Below are positions 1 to 10,906 of a stretch of 64,000 bases of DNA, piece by piece. The notes under the pieces are model-generated. The model was not told the origin of the DNA. It was given only the letters and a program-made list of their open reading frames with translations, and did not search any database. Each line of letters begins with the position of its first letter. Position 1 is the stretch's first letter. Origin of the DNA: Halictus rubicundus (taxonomy: Eukaryota; Arthropoda; Insecta; Hymenoptera; Halictidae); assembly GCF_050948215.1 (NCBI RefSeq), contig NW_027488948.1, positions 62,001-126,000 on the forward strand, written 5' to 3'. Made by a program: the position numbers and the translations under genes.

Positions 1-2
1 AT

Positions 3-260
3 TGGGAAGTAGAGGAAAACCGGAAATGTGACCTATGTGGAGATAGCTTTGGAAATTTTAAACATATGGTAAGGGAATGCAGGGAACTTGAAAGGGGTTT
101 GTGCATAGAAGAAATAGTGAGCGAAAGGGGGTTAGAGGAAGCGATGGAATGGCTGAGGAAGCTAGGGGAGAAAAGGATGGAAAAGAGTAGAGAGAAAGAT
201 GCGAGAAAGATAGCCCAAAACAAAGTGTATGAGTGTGTCCGGGGATGTGTGGAAGGATGA
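3..260 (+). CDS. LINE ORF2 C-terminal end, cut by window start
   Basis: An open frame runs from the window edge to a stop at 260 and shows the end of a non-LTR retrotransposon ORF2. It has a C-x2-C-x8-H-x4-C zinc-binding motif (cysteines in CDLC, then FKHMVREC), followed by a charged helical tail rich in E, R and K. This motif sits after the reverse transcriptase in R1/I/Jockey-type LINEs, where it helps bind the RNA. The endonuclease and reverse transcriptase lie outside the window, so I cannot say whether the copy is intact. A possible 3' UTR follows, with an AATAAA at about 314. Family level is inferred from the motif and tail composition only. Confidence 0.6.
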   Translation, partial: WEVEENRKCDLCGDSFGNFKHMVRECRELERGLCIEEIVSERGLEEAMEWLRKLGEKRMEKSREKDARKIAQNKVYECVRGCVEG

Positions 261-1000
261 GTGAACCTAGGATAATTGTAAACCGAGTTCCTCTTTATGG
301 CCGGAAGGCTGAAAATAAAGCATTTCGATTCTTAACCTGAATAGTATGTTTGAATAGTATTTTTCTTTGTGATGCAATATATGAATACTTGTACCTTTTC
401 CTAGTGTGGGATTTTATATTTATATTATTTAATATTCCAGACTGTATTTCGCTTAAAAAAAAAGAATGATAATTTCAATGGTTCCTTTTTAAACCGAGGA
501 CTAAGGGTTCAGAATTTCTGAATGAATGGTACAAAAGTGACGGCAATTTCATAGAATTAGCCTGCGGAATTATCCCCACTACCGCGGAATTATCCACGAA
601 CCTCGAGAGGCCTCGGACTCTATCTAGATATATCGAGAATTCATTGTACTTCCAAATTTCGATTATTCAGATATTGTCCGGCGATCGACATACCAGCCCT
701 CGATCACTTGTGACTCATCTCAACTTCGACGAACTTATGAGAACGACGAGGGACGTTTGACCTTAACTGCCGAGTCTTTCCATTTTGGGGGGTGTGAAAA
801 ATTCATGTGCTTTTTGCCTCTCATCGCGGACGCGATGTTTAACGAGACATTTTATTTATTATGGCGGGTGATTCGCTGTCGATGGACTGCGGATGTTTGG
901 GCAATTTTCAGTTTCTGTAGTCAAACTTAAGAAACCCCACGAAATCTTATTTTCAATGGTAGCAGCTTTTGTAGATCTAAAATCACGAAAAATTCTACAC
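261..1000. other. No gene seen; LINE tail and flank before the inverted duplication
   Basis: The first 200 bases are probably LINE 3' UTR, with an A-run near 450-463. The remainder is AT-rich with many short open frames but no recognisable domain. Similarity to the right arm begins at about 1001. Confidence 0.5.
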
Positions 1001-2441
1001 AATTCTATCGAATTTTGTAGTGTAGATACAATTGAAATCAATCTGAGAAGCCGGATATAATCGTTTTCTTTGGGGTTATTGCAGGAAAGAAGATGGCTGA
1101 ACTTCTTAAAGGTAGTTTCCGATGGATCGGTGGAAAATAATGAAAACCTTTCGTTATGTTACGATCTTGGAATGAACGATATTTAATTTCTGTAGATTAT
1201 TTCCTGCGCGAAATTGCGTGCAACATCCGTAAAAGTTCATTTTAATTTTTCATTTTATTTAAGCACAATGCCATTCCTTATTACAAAAATGTAAGTTGTA
1301 CGAGCAACAACGGTTTCAACATTTCCGCTAATTCCCCGTCAAAAAACTTCCCGCAAAGCATGCACCATTGTTCGCGTAAAAACGAAGGATCTCCTAAGTG
1401 GTTTTCTTCATTCAGGGGATGAAGAAATTCATTTTTATCTTCCGGAGATACGAGGACACGCGAAGTACGTCTGTAATTGTGTGTGAACGCATCGAAAATT
1501 CACGAGGGTTTTAATACCGGTGAAGACTACGAGTTTCTGGGCCCTATAATCCTCGAACATACTACTGGAAAATGTTTGAATTTTCTAGAAACGGATAGAT
1601 CTTATTTATTTTCTAAAAGTCATTTTATTAATCGATTATACACTCGCTATATGCTACGTCTATTTGAAAGTAGTGGTCAGTGAAGATACAGAAGCACGTT
1701 TGGTTGTTATCATTAATAGATGTCACGAACTTTAGAGAACTAAAGAAGAAACTTTAGAGAACCTCACGAAGCGATGGATCGAACCAGGCAAGTGACGAAA
1801 GTTTAAAATGCTCCGACTTTATTAAACGTAACTCGACCACCTCGTAAAGTTCGCCCGCGTCCCATTAACTAATTGTTTTCACACCGTCATGATTTATCGG
1901 CCGGGATAAGTTATGGAAATGAAACTAGCCGGTGCATCCGATAACTACGCGATTTGATTCCCAGCGTCTTCGAAGCTGCACGTGGCATTTTATTCCTCGG
2001 CGGAGGCAAGGAAAATGATTTCGAATTTGAAACGTTGCCGACGTTCCTTCCCATGAGCAGAAACTGCTTCGCGACCTTACGGGGTATAATAGAGCACCAG
2101 CTGGTCAGAAAAGAAACACGCATGAAAGAACCAATCGCACCGAATGAACGATTGACAGTTTGCCCACGGTAAGTGGGTTTGCAATTCATTGTATTTTATC
2201 AACTCTTTTTTATTGTTGTTGCTAATATGAAATTTATACAGACTATAAACGGAACTATTTCGTAATTTACCTATTATCGCTGTTATAGGTTCTTGACAAC
2301 GGGAGATTCGTTAAAAACGACTAGTTACAGTTTTAGAATGGTCCATTCTACTGTCCACTAAATAGTAACGGAAACATGCCGGGTGATTGCAAGGACACTT
2401 CTGCCGGAGACGATCTTCACGCCAGCGTGGAGAGGTGGGAG
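1001..2441. other. Left-arm outer segment, no gene recognised
   Basis: This aligns with right-arm pieces 44346-45220 and 39656-40051. A stretch at about 1130-1380 is absent from the right arm or replaced there by unrelated sequence. The open frames here, including one at 1477-1683 that is not intact in the other arm, show no domain. I see no gene. Confidence 0.5.
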
Positions 2442-2479
2442 ACCATGAGATAGCAGTTTTGGGACAAGTGCAAGTTCCC

Positions 2480-2660
2480 TAGTCCTACGAACGTCTTTGC
2501 AATGTCTTTGTTACAAAACTGTACGTCTTACAGACGTCTTGAATATACGTCTTCTAGAATTCTTCTAGACTTCTCGTAAACGTCTTAGAGACGTCTTTTA
2601 GCTGTCTTTTAAACGTCTTAGAGACGTATTTTAGACGTTTTAGAGACGTATTTTAGACGT
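2480..2660. repeat. AGACGT/ACGTCT array, outer end of long-TIR element
   Basis: Many copies of ACGTCT spaced by 10-20 bases, for example in TTAGAGACGTATTTTAGACG repeated back to back. The inverted partner lies at 12200-12385. Part of the array (about 2549-2660) is repeated at 3579-3700. Confidence 0.75.
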
Positions 2661-2818
2661 GTTCCGTCGCAAGGAACAATTCAAGTCGTGCTTGCCTTCG
2701 GACAATTGTTTATGATACGCTCGTAACTAAGTGATCACTTTCAACGATTAGGCACGGCGCAACAGTGACGACCATCCAGGCTCCCATCACAGCCTGCCTT
2801 TCGTTTGTTTTCTTCCTA

Positions 2819-3579
2819 TGGTTACGGACGTCATAAATTAAGTCCTACGAAGGACCACCCAAAACAAAAGGTTCAAATATTTGATCGATTAAATTTAATT
2901 GGAAGCGCGTTTCGTCCTAGACCTGCTAGAGGACTCGTCGGTAAGGCTGATCTAGCAGGCCCTGCCTTAGACGCGTCGGTTCGTCTCGTGTGATTTTTTT
3001 CGATCGCGAGAGCGTTTCGCGCCGGATCTTGATTGTTGGAGATCCGTTTTCGAATAACGTTGGATATCGGCCGATACGATCCAAATGACTAGACATCCGT
3101 GTGAATAGTGTTGGACATCGGCCGATGGGATCCATTGTGATTCGATTTAGGAACTGGACGACGCGTCGGTTTCGTCTCGTATGATTGTATGTGATTGATC
3201 GCGAGAGCGTTCGCGTCGGATCTTGGTTGTTGGAGATCCGTTTTTGAACAGACTCGGAACTGAATGTTCACGTTTGAAAGAAAACTCGAGAGTGATTTCG
3301 ATTTTCAGTTCTTCCGTCTCGTGAGGCTCCTCTATGTATTGAGAGGGCGGTCCTCATGGAAGAGGAAGTGCACTGATTGGTTACGCTGAATGGTGCGTTG
3401 CCCAATCAGCGCATCCTTGACTGATTGTCACCCTGTTTAGGTGAGCTGAATGGGCCTTGCCCTGGAGAGCGTAAGCTGATGCCGGTCTCTCAACAAGGCT
3501 GACCCTCGACACTTTTGAACAGTGCCCTTTTGTTTTAGGTGGTCCTTCGTAGGACTTAATTTATGACGTCCCGTGACCA
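2819..3579. mobile_element. MITE-like element with about 53-bp inverted ends
   Basis: The ends are near-perfect inverted repeats: 2819-2871 pairs with about 3527-3579. The core is ATAAATTAAGTCCTACGAAG next to a palindromic GACGTC, and the outermost bases are TGGTYACGG. The 761-bp element has no transposase frame. It contains a partial tandem duplication of about 190 bp (2969-3056 and 3160-3248). It is absent from the matching place in the right arm, so it arrived after the duplication or was lost there. A target duplication is not clear, and the superfamily is unknown. Confidence 0.65.
2969..3248. repeat. Two-copy 190-bp period repeat inside the MITE
   Basis: The segment GACGCGTCGGTTCGTCTCGT through TTGGAGATCCG occurs at 2969-3056 and again at 3160-3248 with a few differences. 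A shorter echo, ATCGGCCGATNNGATCCA, occurs twice between them. Confidence 0.7.
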
Positions 3580-3700
3580 AGACGTCTTCTAGAATTCTTC
3601 TAGACTTCTTGTAAACGCCTTAGAAACGTCTTCTAGAGGTTTTTTAGCCGTGTTTTAAACGTCTTAGAGACGTATTTTAGATGTCTTTGAGATGTTCATA
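3579..3700. repeat. Second copy of the AGACGT array segment
   Basis: Near-duplicate of 2549-2660 (shared GACGTCTTCTAGAATTCTTC word), lying on the far side of an insertion that is absent from the right arm. The right arm has the segment only once (39430-39600). Confidence 0.7.
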
Positions 3701-4168
3701 AATGTTAATTAAAATAAAATAAATTTAAATGAATAAATCAATATTTTATTATTATTGTTAATATTTATTATAACATTCAAAGTATACATTAAAATTAAAA
3801 TTAAAATTAAAATTAAAGATTACAATTCAAACTAAACATTAAAATTACAGATTACAATTAAAATTAAACAATAAAATTCAACATTAAACATTAAACTTAA
3901 AATAAAAATTAAAGATTACAATTCAAACTAAACATTAAAATTACACATTACAATTACAATTAAACAATAAAATTAAACATTAAACATTAAAATTCAAATT
4001 CAAATTCAAATTAATGATTACGATTAAAACTAAACATTAAAATTGTATTAATTTATTGTTCCCTTCAGGGTTACAATTCCATTACATCTCCTTCGTTTCC
4101 CCGCTCCTATCCCAACCTTAACCTAACTTACAATTACCTTATCACGCAACACGCAATACTGCAAACAA

Positions 4169-4441
4169 CTAGATACACAAGGGAGAGAGAGATATTATCG
4201 AATTTGAATACAATAAATAAAAAATAACAATATAGAAATAAAATAACAATCGCCAGAAATACCAAAATACTATCCACGTCTGCATCAGCATTATCACATC
4301 CCACTCCTCCAACCCTTTCCAGAAATCCTCATCCTTGATCCTCAATCCCGCTACATTCCAAAAAGCCACCTTAATCTCCCTACCCCTCTTCTTTCTTTTC
4401 TTGTCTCCCGCCCTCCCTCCCACCCACCCGTTTACCTCCAT
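4169..4441 (-). pseudogene. LINE ORF2 start: endonuclease N-terminus, truncated
   Basis: The frame carries the beginning of an AP-like endonuclease of a non-LTR element: EIKVAFWNVAG, then EDFWKGLEEWDVIMLMQTW. These correspond to the WN motif and the E-T-W motif that form the active-site start in this family (the usual E is Q here). After about 55 residues the frame turns into hydrophobic, non-homologous residues and stops, where the coding body was deleted and joined to a 3' UTR. It cannot make an active enzyme. A matching copy lies at 38760-38946. Confidence 0.7.
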
Positions 4442-4979
4442 TGCCCGTTCCCCTGCTCAGCTAACCAACTTTCCTCTATTTCGTCCCATTGTTTCATCTT
4501 TCCATTCACCCACATTTTCATATATCCCACCTGCATATTCCTTCCGTTCATCGTCTCTTTCTCCGCTTCCCTTTTAATTTTCCACCTTGCTCTCCTCTCT
4601 TCCTCCGTTAAGTCATCATCTAACCTTTCCTTTCTCCCTCTTAACTTGCTCCTCTCCCCCATCACTTTCCTTTTCTGTTCCCTGTCCACCATCTTCACCA
4701 GTACCGACGCCCTCCCGTCCTTTCCTGGCCCGCAATCTTTTTTATCTCGTTAATTCCCTCGTCCTTCAGACCCATCACCTCCCACACCCTCTTCACCTCA
4801 TTTTTAACGTCCTTACCCTCCGTTTGCATCCTTCTTATTATCACATTTTTTCTCCTCTCTTCCCTCTCCTTCCTATCCTGTTTGACCTCTAGACTCCTTA
4901 TTCTCCTTCTATTCTCTTCTAATTCTTCTTTTCCCATCGTACCTTCTACACCTTCTTCCCCCTTTTCCCACCCTTCCAT
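4432..4979 (-). pseudogene. LINE ORF1 (coiled-coil RNA-binding protein), frameshifted
   Basis: Two overlapping frames (4695-4979 then 4432-4698) together form a strongly charged E/K/R-rich helical protein, ending in a block with MKMWVNGKMKQWDEIEESW. Charged coiled-coil ORF1 proteins with this build are typical of insect LINEs; they coat the element RNA. The break between frames lies near 4697 and is shared with the right-arm copy, so it is older than the duplication. The N-terminus at 5360-5400 (MSNSGKARERRREEWEQF in the right copy) has lost its start codon here (ATG to GTG). Confidence 0.6.
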
Positions 4980-5470
4980 CTATGCCTTCCCCACCTTTCG
5001 TTCTAGTCTTTCCATTCTCTAGTCTAACCTTTCCCTCCTTTCCACTTCCCACTTCTCTCTTTCCTTTCTTCTCTGCTCCCTCTCTCTCTCCATTTCATCC
5101 TTCACTTCCCTCATCCCCTCTTTTATTTCCCTCAACTCCGTCATCAACTCCCTAATCACATTCTACCAACCTTTACTTAACCCTTCCGACTCTTTCCATT
5201 CCCCCTTCGGCGACCTCTTCGTCTTCACACTCCTTTTAAAAATTCCCCTTTCCCCTTCTCCCTCGTCGTCCCCCTCCACCCCTCCGCCCCTTGATCACTC
5301 CTACTTTTCTTCCATATAATATCTAAACTGCTCCCACTCCTCCCTCCTCCTCTCCCTAGCTTTCCCGCTGTTACTCACTTCTTCCTCTTCCTCTCACTTT
5401 ACTACCTTTCAAATTTCCCGCTTTCCCACCTGACTCTATCGCCACCAGGTTGCGCCACCTACCTCTCCTT

Positions 5471-5761
5471 TGTAGGGGTTACGTATGTTGCCGCACCTTG
5501 CCGCAGCGCTAGCATCGCCGGCATCAGCCGCGTGGAAGCGGCAAGAGCGGGTCGCCGCTCTCGACTCTGCGTGTCCGACGACCCAAGGCGGATTTGCCGC
5601 CGCCGAGATTACACCGTCGCTCTATCGTGTAACAACCTTCGTCGAGAAAAGACACATTAAAGTCTCCGTACTACAACACGCAACAGTGCCTTCCATCCAG
5701 TTTCCCGTTTCCCGGCGGTAGTAGGTCGCAGTCTGGAAATTCCCCAGACCGTAAACCTACA
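5471..5761 (+). mobile_element. Solo LTR, left-arm specific
   Basis: A 291-bp insertion bounded by TGTAGG and CCTACA, that is TG...CA with short inverted ends. It is flanked by CCTT on both sides (5467-5470 and 5762-5765). The right arm has the uninterrupted site, CTACCTCTCCTTCTCTC on the reverse strand, with CCTT once. A 4-bp duplication fits Gypsy-type integration. No internal region remains, so it is a solo LTR or a single LTR of a small element. Confidence 0.75.
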
Positions 5762-5801
5762 CCTTCTCTCTACTCTCGCGTTCGTCACACGAAAATCCCA
5801 C

Positions 5802-6425
5802 CAGAATTGGGCAAAATATTTATCTAAATAAAAATTTCGAATAACGAATAAAAGATAAAAATATTTTTATTCGTTATTCGAAGGTTCGAATAAAAAAAGT
5901 ATCTTTATCCGACGAGTATCGGATAAATACTTTTATTCGACGAGAATTTATCCGACGAATCAAGATAATTTTTTTTATTCGAAGCGGATTTATTCGAACT
6001 TCGAATAATTTTTTCATCTTTTATCTGTATCTTTTATTCGAAGGCTTCGAATAAATCTTCGAATAACTTTTGCCGAGCGCCGAGCATCAAAGACCCAGCG
6101 ACAACAGACGACATACAATGTAAGCGGATGGAGAATCGCGCATGAATGAAAGTTTAAACTTTTAGATTTTTCAATATATGCTCATCAAATTGTGAAGAGC
6201 GAATGGAGGGGATTTTCCTGATGAAAATGTGCTCAAATTCGAGTGTAATCGAACAAGTTTCACTGATACCAAATTTTACGATAAAAATTACAGTCTCATT
6301 AAAGACAGTCCAAATGATGTCGTGTTTGGACTCATTTCGATCGGAACAAGCTCTGCAACTCGTTCGTCTTAACAATATTGTTGTGATTAAAAACATACAA
6401 GCATAAATTGCCAATAATGCACGAT
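5802..6425 (+). repeat. Left terminal inverted repeat of the hAT element
   Basis: Pairs with 9885-10518. The outer 270 bases are AT-rich with TTCGAATAA words. The inner part is shared closely enough that the same spurious 86-92 residue open frame occurs in both copies. Confidence 0.85.
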
Positions 6426-7384
6426 TCTACTCTATTAATTATTATTTTTTGCAAAATTTATTTTTTCGTTCGGACATCTATTTTAACGCTTCGGATAAAA
6501 ATTTTAATTATGAAAATATGGAAAGGAATATAAAAGGGAAATATTAATAAATATGGTTAAAGCGGCGTATGTAGATATTATTTATTTTTTTTTTTTTTTT
6601 TTTGTGGTGAATACAAGAAATCGCTTGACATTTGTCCTTAGGCCTAAAGAAAAACCACGTTCCCAAAAACCCTAGGCAAAGCGTTGATACAATCTGTCTT
6701 TACATATGTATTATGAAGGTAACATTGTATTGGTAAGTATAATGTTCTGTTACACAAATGTTTACATTTCGGAGAATTTAGAGCTGTCCGTCATTGCCTG
6801 TCCTTTTGTGTACTTCTTGCTTGTAACTTGCGACCTTCTTTCTTGATGTCTTCTTGAAAGAATTACTCACTTGTTTTTTTCCAATGAATCTTTCTCTAGA
6901 TACCATATTCCAACTTCTGGAGGTACATCCTTTCCAGAAAGAATATAACATCTCCAGTGGAGGGCACATCCTCTTGTGAGAATAGTGACTGCCTCACCTA
7001 AGTCGGTCTTAAATAGGGTAGGTAGAGGAAGAGTCATTGCTACAAGCGAGCAATTCTTTCTTAGTCTTCTACGACGAAACGTCCGCTTCTTGGCAAAGGC
7101 GAATCAGCGAATTCTCTTTTCCTTGGAAGTTTCCTCGTGTTATTCCTTCGTTGTTCTTTGCCGTCGTCCTGTAGCGCAGATCCGTATCATTTTTGAAATC
7201 CTGCAACTCCTATAACATAAAAAGAGGAACATTCTGATTTAAAAATTTGTTTTGTTACACGTACAATTGAAATTTTACTATAGCTCATAAGTCATAACTA
7301 ACCTGGCGCCTGGTGCTCGCTTTCCACGCTGCTGTCTCGTTGTGTGCTTTTCCCTTTTCCAGTGGTTCCTCGATGGTTGTCATC
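6426..7384 (-). other. hAT 3' flank with a possible 3'-UTR intron
   Basis: No coding domain. On the minus strand a good donor (GCCAG/GTTAGT near 7303) and an acceptor (TTATAG/GAG near 7213) suggest one more intron after the stop codon. A T-run lies at about 6582-6603. Confidence 0.4.
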
Positions 7385-9522
7385 TCATTTGCCCTTTTTC
7401 AAACTGGATTTTAGTAGCACTCTTCTTTCGAAGTTTTTGTCCGACAGCCTGTTGCATTTTGGCGAATTTGCCATGGTTGCATAAGAAAACAGTCTCTCTA
7501 CTGACGCTGACGACGGCAGTGGCGTGTTGTACTTGAGGAATATTTTCTTAATTGCTGGATATTTTTCTAGAATCGTCCAGTCCCTTGTCGTTTCCTCCAG
7601 GAAGTGTAGTATCTGTAAAACAAAATTTTTTTAATTAACAACATACATACTGCATGTGCTGCATTAAGTTGAAAAAATGTATTTACCAAGTAGGCAACAC
7701 TTTACTAACCTGCAATGATGCTTTGGACGTATAGTCCACAACTTGGTGTGCTGGATTATCGCCAAAATCGAAAAAGTTCTCGTGAGCTGAAGTTGTTTGG
7801 GACGTCGATGGTGTCGTCGGCACGCCTTCGATTGGCGGGTTGCTGCTGTTCTTCGGCTCTTGAATAACTTTGTTTCGGAACAAATTCATCCATTCATCTC
7901 GACGGTCTTCCTCTATGCAGGGGAACCACCGGTTTTTGAAATGTGGATGCGATATTGCCGCAAGTCCAACATTTTCTGCTTCCTCCGTGACGAGTTCGAA
8001 GTGGTCTTTGAATCTCGTTTCCAGGCTAAGGAGAAGTTGGACACTTAACGATCCAAAAAATGTCCATCTCTTCTCCGTTAGAATTTGCAGTTTTCTTCTG
8101 AGGGAGAGAAGACAGGGCAGCAACGTTCCATAGAAAATGTCTCTCTCCCCCTGCAATATATCAATTGCTTCGGCGATTGGTGATGTGCACTTGACGTGTT
8201 CTTCGATATAAATGAAATCACTCTCTCTTAGAATGTTTCGTACGCCAAGGACTCTCCCTATATCTGTAAGCTTGTCCTTGTTCTCTGACAACTGCTTCAG
8301 AGAATCGTATAGGGAGTTCCATCTGGTTTCTCCAGGTCTCTTCAAAGCGTGGCCAGTTATAGACTGGATTTCTTCCGCGGATTTCGGACGCATAGCCGCT
8401 TTCCATAAAATGTTACATTTTTGCATGATCCTCCGTGTGTACCGCCGATAGCAGCTCGTCCGCTCGGATTGCATTCACCATGTCCGTGGTGACACATAGG
8501 CTCAACGCGTGTGCAGCACATCTGATGTGGCGGGGCAATATATGGTTCATGAAGAACCTGTTTACCACTTCGTCCTCTTCTTGATCTTCTTCCTCTTCTT
8601 CTTCCTCTTCTTGCAGTGGCGATGATTCCACTGCGATGGCTTCATCTTCATCCTCGATTCGGATCAGTGATTGTTTAACGCCAAAGCGCTTGAACGCTTT
8701 GGCAAAGTTCGCCGCGTTGTCGGTTACGGTCGCGACGATTTTGTCACTGGTGAGCACGAATTCGGCGTGAATCGTGCTCAACATGTCCGTGATTCGATCG
8801 AAGGAATGCACACCCGCGAAGGCAAGCGCCGCTGATTTCCTCTCATAGTTGGAGGAAATCCAATGCGCTGTCACGCCGAAGAAACTTCTTCTCCGTGCAG
8901 ACCAGATATCTGCTGTGATACATACAAATGGCACTGTCTTAAAAACTTCCGCAATTTTTTTATTATTGTCCACAAACATTGTCCCCATCACTCGTCCCAC
9001 TGTGCGCCGACTTATGTTTGTTACAGCACCCGGAACTCCCAAGTTTTTAAAAATACGGTGAAAATAAACATCTTCCACCGATCTCAGGGGAATCATGGCG
9101 TTTATGACGTATCGTGTTACGTCCACCTCGAATTGTTTTCGGCTGGTCCTCTTCTCTCGTTGGTCCTCTTCGGCAGGGGTTGTCGGCATAATAGAGTCCT
9201 GGTCCTGGTCCCGATCCTGGTCCTGATCCTGGTCCTGGTCCTGGTCCTGTCCGTTGGTGTTCCTTCCTCTTCGTGCTGCTGCACTATATTCCTCGAATTC
9301 AACGGGATGCTTCCGCTTCAAATGCGAGCGGAAGTTTGAGGAAGACGTCAATTGTCCTTTAATCTCCCTCACCGTTGGAAGGCAAACTTGACACACGCCA
9401 ACAACATTTTTGTCTTGGCATGTGGCAATTTGGAAGTACTTCCCATTTAATATGGTTGGCACTTGGTTGCTTGTCGAACCGGATGGTTCGATGGTTGTTA
9501 CAGCAACTCTTTCTGGATCCAT
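7385..9522 (-). pseudogene. hAT transposase (BED finger, RNase H-like core, hATC), one frameshift
   Basis: Cut-and-paste transposase acting in the nucleus. The ATG at 9522 opens a 369-residue frame with a BED zinc finger (C44, C47, H67, H72), a DQ-repeat linker, and the first two catalytic aspartates (D205 in ADIW; D268 in TDNAANF). Near 8413-8474 the frame shifts by one; the continuation has the TRWNSLYDSL motif. The CDS then uses an intron: donor CAG/GTTAGT after 7710, acceptor at 7613, 97 nt, phase 0. A last exon, 7612-7385, encodes the hATC dimerisation domain with SSASVERLFS, whose E is the expected third acidic residue, and stops with TGA. Only the frameshift breaks an otherwise complete protein of about 700 residues; a sequencing error there is the alternative. 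Confidence 0.85.
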
Positions 9523-9884
9523 AGCGATCGTTACGTATGAAAACGCGATTTATATAAAACTGATTCGTTTACGGTGCGTGTTCAACAGCGCGACGAAGAC
9601 TGGCTGAACGAACGTTCAGCCCTCTTTTATATGCTTCTTGTTCATACATTGTCTTTTGCCTATGACAGAATCGGCAGATCTCCAAAGGACGCTTTCGGCA
9701 CCCTTGGTACTTGCCGCCTTACCAAGGAATCGGCAGATGACCAACGGACGCTTTCGGCGGGCGATCCTTTGGTCGACAACTATGTCAGATCGCCGCGCTA
9801 GCTGTTCATGGGCTAAAAGATCAAAGTCCTCAATGTCCTCATAACGATTTTTAATGAATTTATAATGCTTTTTAAAAGTCAATT
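9523..9884 (-). promoter_or_regulatory. hAT transposase 5' region
   Basis: Upstream of the ATG on the minus strand lies a TATATAA-like stretch (about 9549-9556, TATAAA on the minus strand), about 30 bases above a plausible start. Two direct repeats, TCGGCAGATNNCCAANGGACG, lie at about 9671 and 9731. Promoter function is inference from position. Confidence 0.35.
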
Positions 9885-10518
9885 GCATGGAGAATCGAGC
9901 AATATTGGCAATTTATGCTTGTAGGTTTTTAATCAGAACAATATTGTTAAGACGAACGAGTTGCAGAGCTTGTTCCGATCGAAATGAGTCCAAACACGAC
10001 ATAATTTTGACTGTCTTTAATGAGACTGTAATTTTTATCGTAAAATTTGGTATCAGTGAAACTTGTTCGATTACACTCGAATTTGAGCACATTTTCATCA
10101 GGAAAATCCCCTCCATTCGCTCGTCACAATTTTATGAGGATATGTTGAAAAATCTAAAAGTTTAAACTTTCATTCGTGCGCGATTCTCCATCCGCTTACA
10201 TTGTATGTCGTCTGTTGTCGCTGGGTCTTTGATGCTCGGCGCTCGGCAAAAGTTATTCGAAGATTTATTCGAAGCCTTCGAATAAAAGATACAGATAAAA
10301 GATGAAAAAATTATTCGAAGTTCGAATAAATCCGCTTCGAATAAAAAAAATTATCTTGATTCGTCGGATAAATTCTCGACGGATAAAAGTATTTATCCGA
10401 TACTCGTCGGATAAAGATACTTTTTTTATTCGAACCTTCGAATAACGAATAAAGATAAAGTATCTTTTATTCGAATCGTTATTTAAATAATTTTTTATCT
10501 AAATAATGCCCAACTCTG
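9885..10518 (-). repeat. Right terminal inverted repeat of the hAT element
   Basis: Reverse-complement partner of 5802-6425; a few percent divergence is visible by eye. It lies on the promoter side of the transposase gene. Confidence 0.85.
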
Positions 10519-10906
10519 AATCCCACCAACCTAAGTCTCCTATCCCTCACTCACTTCAACCTTTCTCGCACTCCCTACTCCATCTTTTGCCCTTCTCCCT
10601 TTTTCCCCATCTACACCTGCTCCTCTCACTCCCTTCTCCAACAATCTCTCACCTCTCACAATGTTCACCCTTCACTCTCTCCAACAAAACCCTCTCCACT
10701 CAATTCATACACCTCAATCACTCTCGCAACCGGAAACCGAAGTCTGTTTAGTTTTACACGTTTGCGTAGTTTTAAGACATCATATTTTGTATTATATTAT
10801 TCTATACTCATAACAGCTAACTACACAACCATTGTAGCACGAACACGATAGAACATAAGAACAATCCTATAGTTAAGTTATCAATCCACCTTATCCTACC
10901 AATCCT

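Larger units (their letters stand above)
5802..10518 (-). mobile_element. hAT DNA transposon with about 630-bp terminal inverted repeats
   Basis: The 4717-bp element starts CAGAATTGGGCA and ends with the inverse, TGCCCAACTCTG. It is flanked by a perfect 8-bp duplication AATCCCAC (5794-5801 and 10519-10526), the hallmark of hAT. The right arm carries the empty site with AATCCCAC once. The inverted repeats are very long, about 5802-6425 against 9885-10518, and include clusters of TTCGAATAA and TTATCCGA words. One transposase gene lies on the minus strand with a frameshift, so this copy is probably inactive. It inserted after the arm duplication. Confidence 0.92.
4035..10760 (-). mobile_element. 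Internally deleted LINE, left copy, split by later insertions
   Basis: Read on the minus strand the order is: a purine-rich 5' leader (10527-10760), a broken ORF1 with coiled-coil character (4432-5400), the first residues of ORF2 endonuclease (4169-4441), then directly a 3' end with CCCTGAAGGGAACAATAAAT at about 4050. Reverse transcriptase is missing, so this is a deletion derivative. The solo LTR 5471-5761 and the hAT 5802-10518 interrupt the leader. The same deletion structure occurs in the right arm, so it predates the duplication. Confidence 0.65.

Noticed and set aside
2480..2660. CRISPR-like array because of regular ACGTCT words
   Set aside because: Spacing is irregular, no spacers, paired with an inverted copy at 12200-12385, and the genome is eukaryotic.
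8863..9339. 158-codon plus-strand frame
   Set aside because: Antisense shadow of the hAT transposase.
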